Assembly (NCBI GenBank): GCA_963757335.1
Contig: CAVWRJ010000004.1
Coordinates: 1-64,000, forward strand
DNA: 64,000 bases
Reading direction: 5' to 3'
DNA from: DASQPA01 sp963757335
GTDB taxonomy: Bacteria > Acidobacteriota > Thermoanaerobaculia > Multivoradales > UBA5704
Shown: one piece after another, positions 18,084-27,826 of the stretch
Layout: every line of letters starts with the position of its first letter
Numbering within the stretch: position 1 is the first letter of the stretch
Notes under the pieces: model-generated
Told to the model about the DNA's origin: nothing
The model's input: only the letters and a program-made list of their open reading frames with translations
The model's database searches: none
Made by a program: the position numbers and the translations under genes

Positions 18084-20683
18084 TGCGCTTCTACCGGCTT
18101 CTGCTCCACCTCTATCCGGCGTCGTTCCGTCATGAGTATGGGGAGGAGATGTGCCGCATTCTCGGCCATCGGAGGCGGGCCGCGGCGGGAGCGCTGGGGC
18201 TCCTCGCGCTCTCGGCGGCGTGCTGGGAAATCCTGCCGAGCGCCGCACGCGGTGCACTGGCGCCTCCTGGTGCAGGACCTCCGCTACATGGCCCGCTCGC
18301 TGCGGCGGGCGCCCGGCTTCGCCCTGACCGCGATCCCGGTGATCGCGCTCGGCATCGGCGCCACCACGGCGGCTTTTTCGATCGCCGATTTCGTGCTCCT
18401 CCGGCCGCTGCCGTTCCCAGAGCCGGAGCGGCTGGTGAGGGTCTGGGAGAGCCTGCCGGGATATCCCCGCCTGGAGCCCTCGCCGGCCAACTACCGCGAC
18501 TGGCTGCGGCTCAGCCGGTCGTTCGCGGGGATGGGCGCGGCGCAGGCGATCTCTTTGAACCTGGTCGGACCGGCGGGGCCGGAGCGGCTCGAAGGCGCCG
18601 CGGTCAGCGCCGAGCTCTTCCCGCTCCTCGGCGTCCGGCCGGTGCTCGGCCGCCTGTTCACCGCGAGCGACGACCGAGACGGCGCGGCGGGGACGGTGCT
18701 CTTGAGCTTCCGCCTCTGGCAGCGGGAGTTCGGCGGCGACCGTGCGGTGCTCGGCCGGCGCGTCCTCCTGGACGGCGAACCCTATGTCGTCGTCGGCGTG
18801 ATGCCGCGGGAGCTCGCCTTCCCCCGCCGCGAGGCCCTGCTGTGGACTCCGCTCCGCTTCTCGGCAGAGGACTTCAAAGACCGCACCAACTACGCCCTGG
18901 GGGTGGTGGCGCGGCTCCGGCGCGGGGTCTCCCTGGAACAGGCGCAAGCCGAGATGAGAGTGGTGGCGGCGCAGCTCGAGCGCGAGTACCCGAAGGAGAA
19001 CCGGGACACCGGCGCTCCCGTCGAGCGGCTGCGGGACGGGCTGCCGGAGCAGTCGCGGCTGCTCCTCGTGGCGCTCTGCGGCGCGGCGCTCTGCGTCCTC
19101 TTGATCGCCTGCGCCAACCTCGCCAACCTCCTCCTGGCGCGGGCGCTCGCCCGGCGCCAGGAGCTGGACGTGCGGGCGGCCCTGGGCGCCGGCCGGGAGC
19201 GGCTGGTGCGCCAGCTGGTGACCGAGAGCCTCACCCTCGCCTTCCTCGGGGGAGCCCTGGGGGTGCTCGTGGCGATGGCCGGCCTGCCGCTCCTGGCGCG
19301 GCTCGTCCCGGTCACCCTGCCGCTCGCCCAGGCCCCCGCGGTCGACCTCCGGGTCCTCCTCTTCGCCGGCCTTCTGACCACGCTGACCGGGATCGGCTTC
19401 GGGACCCTCCCCGCGCTCCGGGCCAGCCAGGACGCCGATCTCGGCGGGCTGCGGCAGGGGGTGCGCGCGGGGGGCGGGCGGCGGGAGCGGCTGCGCTCGG
19501 CCCTCGTCGTCGCCGAGGTGGCGGCGGCGGTGGTGCTGCTGGTCTCGGCGGGTCTCCTGCTCCGCGCCCTGGTCCGCATCCAGGCGACCGATCCGGGCTT
19601 TCGCCCGAGCGGCGTCCTCACTCTCCGCACGGCGCTGCCGATGCCGAAATACGCCAACACCGCCCGGCGCGCGGAGTACTACTCCCGGGTGCTGGCGGAG
19701 GTCCGGGCGCTCCCGGGGGTCTCTGCCGCCGGCTTCACGAGCTTCCTACCGATGGTGATGCGCGGCGGGATCTGGCCGGTCTCCCTCTCCGGCGAGCCCG
19801 AGGACCGGGCGGCCGATCACTCGGCGAGCCTGCGGTATGTGACTCCCGGGTTCTTCGCCGCCCTGGGAGTTCCGCTGCACCAGGGGCGCGACGTCGACGA
19901 CTCGGATACCGTCGACCGGCCGTTCGCGGCGGTGGTGAGCGCCTCGTTCGTCCGCCGCTTCTGGCCGGAGGGCGACCCGCTCGGCCGGCACTTCCAGTTC
20001 GCGTTTCACGACCGCACGGTCGTCGGCATCGTCGGCGACGTCCGGGTGCGCGGCTTCGAGCGGACGAGCGAGCCCCAGGTCTACCTCCCTTACCGGCAGG
20101 TGCCGGACGGGATGCTGAGCTTCTTCATGCCGAAGGATCTGTCATCCGCGTCATCCGCACCGCTCGCGCCGCTGGGGAGCCGGTGACCCTGCTGCCAGCC
20201 GTCCGCCGCATCGTGCGCGCGGCCGATCCCGAGCAGCCGATCTCGGACGTCCGCACCCTGTCGGAGATCGTGGCGGACGAGACGGCCTCCCGGGCGGTCC
20301 AGGTGCGGGTGCTCGGGGCCTTCGCCGCTATCGCCTTCCTGCTCGCGGCGATCGGCATCTACGGCCTGCTCTCCTTCGCGGTGGCGGAGCGCGCGCACGA
20401 GATCGGCGTCCGCATGGCGCTCGGCGCCCGGGCGGGGAAGATCCTGGGGATGGTGCTGCGGCAGGGTGCCCTGCTGGCCGCGGCCGGGGCGATCCCGGGA
20501 GCCGCTCTGGCCTACCTGGCCGGCCGGGCGATGGCGTCGCTCCTCGCCGGCCTCGACCCCGGCGACGCGGCGACGTTTCTCGCCGCCGTGGGGCTCTGTC
20601 TCCTGATGACCCTCTTCGGCAGCCTGTGGCCGGCGCTCCGCGCCGTGCGGGTCGATCCGATCCGGGTCATCCGCAAGGAGTGA
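18083..20683 (+). CDS. ADOP-type (MacB/FtsX-like) permease with two frameshifts
   Basis: The start MRFYRLLLHLYPASFRHEYG is the typical ADOP N-terminal prefix. After it come the MacB core (RSLRRAPGFALTAIPVIALG, GIGATTAAFS), a periplasmic domain, and two FtsX domains with VALCGAALCVLLIACANLAN and a C-terminal ERAHEIGVRMALGARAGK. The frame breaks twice: near 18235-18252 (ILPSAA to HAVHWRLLVQ) and near 20139-20145 (FFMPKDL to VIRTARAAGE), the second beside a tandem GTCATCCGC duplication. Both sides stay conserved, giving about 866 residues. ADOPs lack their own ATPase and their function is unknown. Confidence 0.82.
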   Translation: MRFYRLLLHLYPASFRHEYGEEMCRILGHRRRAAAGALGLLALSAACWEILPSAARGALAPPGAGPPLHGPLAAAGARLRPDRDPGDRARHRRHHGGFFDRRFRAPPAAAVPRAGAAGEGLGEPAGISPPGALAGQLPRLAAAQPVVRGDGRGAGDLFEPGRTGGAGAARRRRGQRRALPAPRRPAGARPPVHRERRPRRRGGDGALELPPLAAGVRRRPCGARPARPPGRRTLCRRRRDAAGARLPPPRGPAVDSAPLLGRGLQRPHQLRPGGGGAAPARGLPGTGASRDESGGGAARARVPEGEPGHRRSRRAAAGRAAGAVAAAPRGALRRGALRPLDRLRQPRQPPPGAGARPAPGAGRAGGPGRRPGAAGAPAGDREPHPRLPRGSPGGARGDGRPAAPGAARPGHPAARPGPRGRPPGPPLRRPSDHADRDRLRDPPRAPGQPGRRSRRAAAGGARGGRAAGAAALGPRRRRGGGGGGAAGLGGSPAPRPGPHPGDRSGLSPERRPHSPHGAADAEIRQHRPARGVLLPGAGGGPGAPGGLCRRLHELPTDGDARRDLAGLPLRRARGPGGRSLGEPAVCDSRVLRRPGSSAAPGARRRRLGYRRPAVRGGGERLVRPPLLAGGRPARPALPVRVSRPHGRRHRRRRPGARLRADERAPGLPPLPAGAGRDAELLHAEGSVIRVIRTARAAGEPVTLLPAVRRIVRAADPEQPISDVRTLSEIVADETASRAVQVRVLGAFAAIAFLLAAIGIYGLLSFAVAERAHEIGVRMALGARAGKILGMVLRQGALLAAAGAIPGAALAYLAGRAMASLLAGLDPGDAATFLAAVGLCLLMTLFGSLWPALRAVRVDPIRVIRKE

Positions 20684-20703
20684 GATCCCTTCCCCGGCGC
20701 GCT

Positions 20704-20883
20704 TTACGCGCCCACCAGGCGGAGCTCGAACTCGTCGAGCTTCAGGACCTCCAGCACATAGGCGAACGCCATGCGGTTGGCGCTCTCGAAGTCCCTGGCA
20801 TGGATGGGGAAGGCTTCCTCTTGGGCTTGACCCTGGCCGTCCCTGAAGGTGACGGAGGCTTCGAATCGGCGAACGGGTGGCAT
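20704..20883 (-). CDS. Small conserved-looking hypothetical protein
   Basis: The 59-residue protein MPPVRRFEASVTFRDGQGQA... continues with EEAFPIHARDFESANRMAFA and YVLEVLKLDEFELRLVGA. It has an alternating strand-helix pattern and a GGAAGA-type ribosome site. I do not recognise it. It lies downstream of the cold-shock gene on the same strand, after that gene's terminator, so it probably has its own promoter. An in-frame upstream start at 20973 is possible but would run through that terminator. Confidence 0.55.
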   Translation of the reverse strand: MPPVRRFEASVTFRDGQGQAQEEAFPIHARDFESANRMAFAYVLEVLKLDEFELRLVGA

Positions 20884-20956
20884 CACGTGATCTTCCGAGG
20901 ATGGTTTTGAAAAGTGAATTTGACGACCTGGGAGGTGATTATCGCAGGCCGGTCCG

Positions 20957-20988
20957 AAAAACGAAAGGGCCACCCGGTCGGGTGGCCC
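20957..20988 (-). terminator. Rho-independent terminator of the cold-shock gene
   Basis: On the minus strand GGGCCACCC pairs with GGGTGGCCC (20967-20988, 4-base loop), followed by TTTCGTTTTT. It lies 42 bases after the cold-shock stop codon. Confidence 0.88.
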
Positions 20989-21030
20989 GTCTCTCGCGGA
21001 ACGCCTCTAGGGGCGCCTGACGAGAGCCGC

Positions 21031-21240
21031 TCAGGCGATCCGAGTGACGTTCGCGGCCGCGGCGCCCTTGTTGCCCTGGACGATGTCGAACTCGACGCGG
21101 TCGCCCTCGGAGAGGCTCTTGAAACCGGAGCCCTGGATCGCGGAGTGGTGCACGAAGCAATCCTTGCCCCCGTCCTCCGGTGTAATGAAACCGAAGCCCT
21201 TGCTGTCGTTGAACCACTTCACTTTACCGGTGTTGCGCAT
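21031..21240 (-). CDS. cspA: Cold-shock protein
   Basis: The 69-residue protein MRNTGKVKWFNDSKGFGFIT is a single cold-shock domain, with the RNA-binding motifs KGFGFI (RNP1) and DCFVHHS (RNP2) and the C-terminal EFDIVQGNKGAAAANVTRIA. It is a single-stranded nucleic-acid chaperone. The gene is monocistronic, with a terminator downstream and a long leader containing a 10-bp hairpin upstream, as is common for csp genes regulated at the mRNA level. Confidence 0.97.
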   Translation of the reverse strand: MRNTGKVKWFNDSKGFGFITPEDGGKDCFVHHSAIQGSGFKSLSEGDRVEFDIVQGNKGAAAANVTRIA

Positions 21241-21270
21241 TCTCTTCTCTCTTTCTGTTGGCCATAAATA

Positions 21271-21303
21271 GCAAGGGACCCGGTGTACATCCAGGTCCCT
21301 TGC
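21271..21303 (-). promoter_or_regulatory. Hairpin in the cold-shock mRNA leader
   Basis: GCAAGGGACC (21271-21280) pairs perfectly with GGTCCCTTGC (21294-21303) across a 13-base loop. It lies 31 bases upstream of the csp start codon. No U-tract follows on either strand, so it is not a terminator. In known csp mRNAs a structured 5' leader acts as a thermosensor; a similar role here is inferred. Confidence 0.55.
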
Positions 21304-21471
21304 GTAGTTTCTGGCTTGACGGTGGAGCCACCTCGGCTCGCAACGGACGGAAGGATAGGCGAGGTGCCGTCCCGCGTCAAGCGCTGCTAGAATCCCCCCA
21401 TCCGGCCCCGAACGCTGGCCCTGTTTTTGCACGAAAACTGGGTTCACCTGGACTCGACGCGAGAGACGATC

Positions 21472-23442
21472 ATGAATCGCTACCCTGCTTTCCGGAACCG
21501 GTGTGTGCTCGGCCTGCTGCTGCTCGCCCTCCCCCCTGCGGCCTGGGGAGAGGAGCCGAGGCTCGCGGAGGTGGCGGCGCTCGCCGGGGCCGCCGATCCC
21601 TCGGCCTTGAAGCGGTTGAGCCTCGAAGAGCTGATGCAGATCGACGTCACCTCGGTCTCCAAGCGCAACGAGCGGCTGTCGGCGGCGGCGGCGGCCATCA
21701 CCGTCATCACGGCCGAGGACATCCGCCGCTCGGGGGCGACCAGCCTGGCCGAGACCCTGCGCCTGGCGACCGGCCTCGAAGTGGCGCAGGCCGACGGGCG
21801 CACCTGGGCGATCACCGCCCGCGGCTTCAACCTCACCACCGCCAACAAGCTGCTCGTGCTGATCGACGGCCGGAGCATCTACACACCGCTTTTTTCCGGC
21901 GTCTTCTGGGACGTCCAGGACACCTTCCTCCCTGACGTCGACCGGATCGAGATCATCCGCGGCCCGGGGGCGACCCTGTGGGGCGCCAATGCCGTCAACG
22001 GGGTGATCAACATCATCACCAAGAGCTCCCGAGAGACCCAGGGGGGCCTGGCGGTCGCCGGGGGCGGCGAAAAGGAGCGGGCGTTCGGGGGGGTGCGGTA
22101 CGGCGGCCAGGCCGGATCGGGAGTTTCCTACCGGGCCTATGGTAATTATGACTACCGGGATGCCCTGACCGAGGCTGACGGCCGGAGCGCCCAGGACCCT
22201 CTGCGCCGCGGTCAGGGGGGCTTCCGCCTCGACTGGGATCGCCCGCCGGCAGGCGCCGCCAAACCTGACGCCGTCACCCTCCAGGGAGACCTCTACCAGG
22301 GGCTGGCGGGGGAAGCGATCCGCCCCGACACCGAGCTGTCCGGCGGCAACCTCCTGGGCCGCTTTACGCACCCGTTGGCAGGCGGCGGGGACGTCCGGCT
22401 CCAGCTCTACTTCGACCACACCCACCGCCGCACCCCCAACTTTTTCGAGGAGCGCCGGGACACCTACGATCTCGACCTGCAGCACCACTTCCTCCCCACC
22501 GCCCGCCAGGAGGTGGTGTGGGGGATCGGCTACCGGGTGACGGCGGACCAGGTGGGCAACAGTGCCGTCGTCGCCTTCCTGCCCGACCACCGCACCCAGA
22601 GCCTGCTCAACCTCTTCGCCCAGGACGACATCACCCTCCTCCCCGACCGGGTGCACCTGACCGTCGGCTCGAAGCTCGAGCACAACGACTACACCGGCTT
22701 CGAGCTGCAGCCGAGCCTCCGCCTCTCCTACACCCCGAGCCCGGAGCAGACCCTCTGGGGGGCGATCTCGCGGGCGGTCCGGACCCCGACCCGGATCGAC
22801 ACCGACGTGCGTTTCGACGCCGGGTCGCTCGTCCTTCTCCGCGGCGACACCGGGTTCCGCTCCGAGACGGTCGTCGCCTACGAGCTCGGCTGGCGCCTGG
22901 CGCCGCGGCAGGACCTGACCTTCGACGTCGCCACCTATTACAACGTCTACAGCCATCTGCGCAGCCAGGAGCTGACCGGGGGCGACGACCTGCCGATCTT
23001 CTTCGCCAACAAGCTCAAGGCCGACACCTGGGGCGGCGAGGCCTCGGCCAACTACCAGATGCTCCCCTGGTGGCGCTGGTACGCCGGCTACTCCTATCTC
23101 CACAAGCGCTTCTCCTTCGAGCCGGGGAGCACCGACGGCACCGACGGCCTCGCCGAGGGCAACGATCCGGCCCAGCAGCTCTGGCTCCGCACCAGCCTCG
23201 ACCTCCCCGGCCGGACCGAGCTCGACGGCTGGTTGCGCCACGTCGACGCCCTGCCCTCGCCGAAAGTTCCGGCCTACACCGAGCTCGACCTCCGGCTGGG
23301 CTGGCGGGCGACCCCGGCCCTGGAGCTCTCGCTCGCCGGCCGCAACCTGCTGCATGCCCATCACCCGGAGTTCGGGTCCCCCGCCCCCACCCGCGAGGAA
23401 GTGCCGCGCAGCCTCTACGGGAAGGTCGAGTGGCACTTCTGA
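21472..23442 (+). CDS. TonB-dependent outer-membrane receptor
   Basis: The 656-residue product starts at the ATG 21472, MNRYPAFRNRCVLGLLLLAL, with a signal peptide ending near AAWGEEP. It has a plug domain (SLEELMQIDVTSVSKRNERL, LLVLIDGRSIYTPLFSGVFW, RIEIIRGPGATLWGANAVNG, VINIITKSS) and a beta-barrel ending in the OMP C-terminal motif YGKVEWHF. It is the first gene of a signalling operon whose next gene overlaps its end. The ligand is unknown. Coupling to a sensor kinase suggests signal reception, possibly of a siderophore-like or carbohydrate ligand. Confidence 0.93.
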   Translation: MNRYPAFRNRCVLGLLLLALPPAAWGEEPRLAEVAALAGAADPSALKRLSLEELMQIDVTSVSKRNERLSAAAAAITVITAEDIRRSGATSLAETLRLATGLEVAQADGRTWAITARGFNLTTANKLLVLIDGRSIYTPLFSGVFWDVQDTFLPDVDRIEIIRGPGATLWGANAVNGVINIITKSSRETQGGLAVAGGGEKERAFGGVRYGGQAGSGVSYRAYGNYDYRDALTEADGRSAQDPLRRGQGGFRLDWDRPPAGAAKPDAVTLQGDLYQGLAGEAIRPDTELSGGNLLGRFTHPLAGGGDVRLQLYFDHTHRRTPNFFEERRDTYDLDLQHHFLPTARQEVVWGIGYRVTADQVGNSAVVAFLPDHRTQSLLNLFAQDDITLLPDRVHLTVGSKLEHNDYTGFELQPSLRLSYTPSPEQTLWGAISRAVRTPTRIDTDVRFDAGSLVLLRGDTGFRSETVVAYELGWRLAPRQDLTFDVATYYNVYSHLRSQELTGGDDLPIFFANKLKADTWGGEASANYQMLPWWRWYAGYSYLHKRFSFEPGSTDGTDGLAEGNDPAQQLWLRTSLDLPGRTELDGWLRHVDALPSPKVPAYTELDLRLGWRATPALELSLAGRNLLHAHHPEFGSPAPTREEVPRSLYGKVEWHF

Positions 23443-23993
23443 CGACCCGCCGCAGGTGGGTGGGGTGGGTCCTCCTGGCGCTGACCGGGATCGCCCCTGC
23501 TCGCGCTGCCGGCGCCCCGCATACCGCCGCGGAGGTCGTCGAGTACAACTTGAAGGCGGCGTTCCTCTTCAACTTCACCAAGTTCGTCGACTGGCCCGCC
23601 GACGCCTTTGCGGACGAGAAGAGCCCGTTCCAGCTCTGCATCCTGGGTGAGGACCCGTTCGGCGGCAGCCTCGACAACGTGGTCGCCAACGAGTCGGTCA
23701 ACGGCCGGCCGATCGCCGTGCGGCGGCTCGCCCGCGGGGCCGATCCGAAAGCCTGCCAGATCCTTTTTCTCGGCCGGATGGAGCGCGATCGCCAGGCCGA
23801 GGTCCTGGCCGGCCTGCGCGGCTCTCCGGTGCTCAGCGTCGGCGAGTCGGACCGCTTCCTCGCCGAGGGCGGGCTCGTCAGCTTCTTTCTCGAGGCCAAC
23901 CGGGTCCGTTTCGAGATCAACCTGCAGAACGTCGACCCGACACGGCTCAAAATCAGCTCGAAGCTGCTGCGCCTGGCCAAGGTGGCGCCCTAG
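23430..23993 (+). CDS. YfiR-like periplasmic protein (DUF4154)
   Basis: The GTG at 23430 starts a 187-residue protein with signal peptide ALLTTRRRWVGWVLLALTGI ending near PARAAGA. The signature VEYNLKAAFLFNFTKFVDWP is diagnostic of the YfiR/DUF4154 family, followed by FQLCILGEDPFGGSLDNVV and GGLVSFFLEANRVRFEINLQ. YfiR in Pseudomonas is a periplasmic repressor of the membrane cyclase YfiN. Here no GGDEF cyclase is present and the next gene is a kinase, so it probably regulates the kinase's periplasmic CHASE8-type sensor. The gene overlaps the receptor's stop by 13 bases. Confidence 0.9.
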   Translation: MALLTTRRRWVGWVLLALTGIAPARAAGAPHTAAEVVEYNLKAAFLFNFTKFVDWPADAFADEKSPFQLCILGEDPFGGSLDNVVANESVNGRPIAVRRLARGADPKACQILFLGRMERDRQAEVLAGLRGSPVLSVGESDRFLAEGGLVSFFLEANRVRFEINLQNVDPTRLKISSKLLRLAKVAP

Positions 23994-23996
23994 GGA

Positions 23997-25517
23997 ATGC
24001 CGCTCACGATGCGCCCCTTCCGCGACCTGCCGGTCCGCCGCAAGCTCATGCTGATCGTCTTCCTGGCGAGCGGCGGCGCCCTCCTTCTCGCCAATGCCGC
24101 GCTCATCCTCTCGGACGTCCTCCGTTTCCGCCGCGACATGGTGCGCGATTTCGAAAGCCTGGCCGAGGTCACCGCCCAGAACGTGACCGCCGCCCTCTCC
24201 TTCAAGGACCCGATCGCGGCGAACGAGACTTTGAGCGCGCTCCAGGCCAAGACCTCGATCGCCGCCGCCGGCATCTACGACGTCAAGGGCCGGCTCTTCG
24301 CCCACTATTCGCGCCAGGACGCGCCGGGGCCGATCCCACCCCGCGCGGAGCCCCTCGGTTATCGCTTCACGGAGAGCGCCTTCCTGCTCTTCTCGCCCAT
24401 CGAACACAAGGGCGAACGGCTCGGCACTCTTTACCTTGAGAGCGACCTGCGGGAGATGTATGCCCGCCTGCGGCTCCAGGCGATGACCGTCACCGCCGTC
24501 CTCTTCGCCGCGGGGCTCGTGGCCCTCCTCTTTTCCTCGCGGCTGCAACGGCTGGTCTCCGAGCCGATCCTGGACCTGGCGGACACCGCCAAGGCGGTCT
24601 CCGAGCGCCGCGACTACGCGCTCCGGGCGACCCGCAGGAGCTCCGACGAGCTCGGCGCCTTGGTCGACGCCTTCAACCAGATGCTCGCCCAGATCCAGGA
24701 GCGCGACAAGCAGTTGCAGCAGGCCAAGGAGGGGTTGGAGAAACGGGTAGAGGAGCGTACCGGGGAGCTCCAGCAGGAGCTCGCCTACCGCCGGCAGGCG
24801 GAGCTCGAGCTCGAAGAGCGAAATGCCGAGCTAAGGCAGAGCAACAAGGAGCTCGACGACTTCGCCTACATCGCCTCGCACGACTTGAAAGAGCCGCTCC
24901 GCGGCATCCACAACTTCTCGCTCTTCCTGCTCGAGGACTACGGCGACAAGCTCGACGCCGAGGGGAAGTCGAAGCTCGAGACTCTGCCCCGGCTGACCCG
25001 GCGGATGGAGTCGCTGATCGATTCGCTCCTGCATTTCTCGCGGGTCGGCCGGATCGACCTCGCGATGGATCGGGTGGACTTAAACGAGATCCTGACGGAT
25101 ATCCTCGACTCGCTCGGCCCCCAACTGGCGGAAAAGGGGGTCGCCGTCCGCATCCCGCGTCCGCTGCCGACCGTGCTCTGCGACCGCGCCCGCATCGGGG
25201 AGATCTGGAGCAACCTGATCACCAACGCCGCCAAGTACAACGACAAGCCCGAGAAGTGGGTCGAGATCGGATATCTGGCGGCGGCCCCGCCGGTCTTCTA
25301 CGTCCGGGACAACGGGATCGGCATCCCGGAAAAGCACTTCGATGCGATCTTCCGGATCTTCAAACGCCTCCACGGGCGTGACCAGTTCGGGGGCGGGACC
25401 GGCGCGGGGTTGACCATCGTCAGGAAGATCGTCGAGCGTCACAACGGGCGGGTCTGGCTCGAATCGGGCTCCGGAGAGGGAACGACCTTCTATTTCACCT
25501 TGGACAAAGGGGCATGA
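23997..25517 (+). CDS. Membrane sensor histidine kinase, CHASE8-HAMP
   Basis: A 506-residue kinase with an N-terminal membrane segment (LMLIVFLASGGALLLANAAL), a periplasmic sensor of CHASE8 type (NVTAALSFKDPIAANETLSA), a second segment (MTVTAVLFAAGLVALLF), HAMP, a coiled coil, then HisKA with ASHDLKEPL and HATPase with NLITNAAKYN, DNGIGIPE and GGTGAGLTIV. It starts 3 bases after the YfiR-like gene. It closely resembles phytochrome-type cytosolic kinase domains. It probably receives input from YfiR and phosphorylates the small response regulator that follows. Confidence 0.93.
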   Translation: MPLTMRPFRDLPVRRKLMLIVFLASGGALLLANAALILSDVLRFRRDMVRDFESLAEVTAQNVTAALSFKDPIAANETLSALQAKTSIAAAGIYDVKGRLFAHYSRQDAPGPIPPRAEPLGYRFTESAFLLFSPIEHKGERLGTLYLESDLREMYARLRLQAMTVTAVLFAAGLVALLFSSRLQRLVSEPILDLADTAKAVSERRDYALRATRRSSDELGALVDAFNQMLAQIQERDKQLQQAKEGLEKRVEERTGELQQELAYRRQAELELEERNAELRQSNKELDDFAYIASHDLKEPLRGIHNFSLFLLEDYGDKLDAEGKSKLETLPRLTRRMESLIDSLLHFSRVGRIDLAMDRVDLNEILTDILDSLGPQLAEKGVAVRIPRPLPTVLCDRARIGEIWSNLITNAAKYNDKPEKWVEIGYLAAAPPVFYVRDNGIGIPEKHFDAIFRIFKRLHGRDQFGGGTGAGLTIVRKIVERHNGRVWLESGSGEGTTFYFTLDKGA

Positions 25518-25518
25518 C

Positions 25519-25964
25519 ATGAGGGATACGCCGAACCAACCGATCCTCCTGGTCGAGGACAGCCCGGAAGATTTCGAGGCCACCGATCGGGCCTTCCGCA
25601 AATCGGGGCTCAAAAACCCCCTCCACCGCTGCTCCGACGGCGACGAGGCCCTGGACTACCTCTACCGGCGCGGGCGTTACGCCGACCCGGCTCGTTCGCC
25701 GCGGCCGGGGATCATCCTCCTCGACCTCAACCTGCCGGGGACCGACGGGCGCGAGGTGCTCGAAACGATCAAGAAAGACGATGTCTTAAAGCAGATCCCG
25801 GTCATCGTCCTCACCACCTCGGCGGACGAGCGGGACGTCGAGGCCTGCTATCTTGCCGGGGCCAACAGCTACATCCAGAAGCCGGTCGACTTAGACGGCT
25901 TCATGAAGGCCATCGAGCATCTGAACGGGTTCTGGTTCGAGGTCGTCATCCTGCCCCGGGAGAA

Positions 25965-25968
<4 letters not shown>
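25519..25968 (+). CDS. Single-domain response regulator, Rcp1-like
   Basis: A 149-residue receiver domain only: ILLVEDSPEDFEATDRAFRK holds the acidic pocket, IILLDLNLPGTDGREVLETI carries the phosphoacceptor Asp near residue 70, VIVLTTSADERDVEACYLAG the Thr, and SYIQKPVDLDGF the Lys. No output domain is present. It is closest to Rcp1-type regulators that pair with kinases of the preceding type. It is one base behind the kinase gene and overlaps the next gene by 4 bases. Confidence 0.93.
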
Positions 25969-27818
<1,850 letters not shown>

Positions 27819-27826
27819 GCTGGCGC

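Noticed and set aside
21271..21303. Terminator between cold-shock and receptor genes
   Set aside because: No T-run follows the stem on either strand; it lies in the csp leader.
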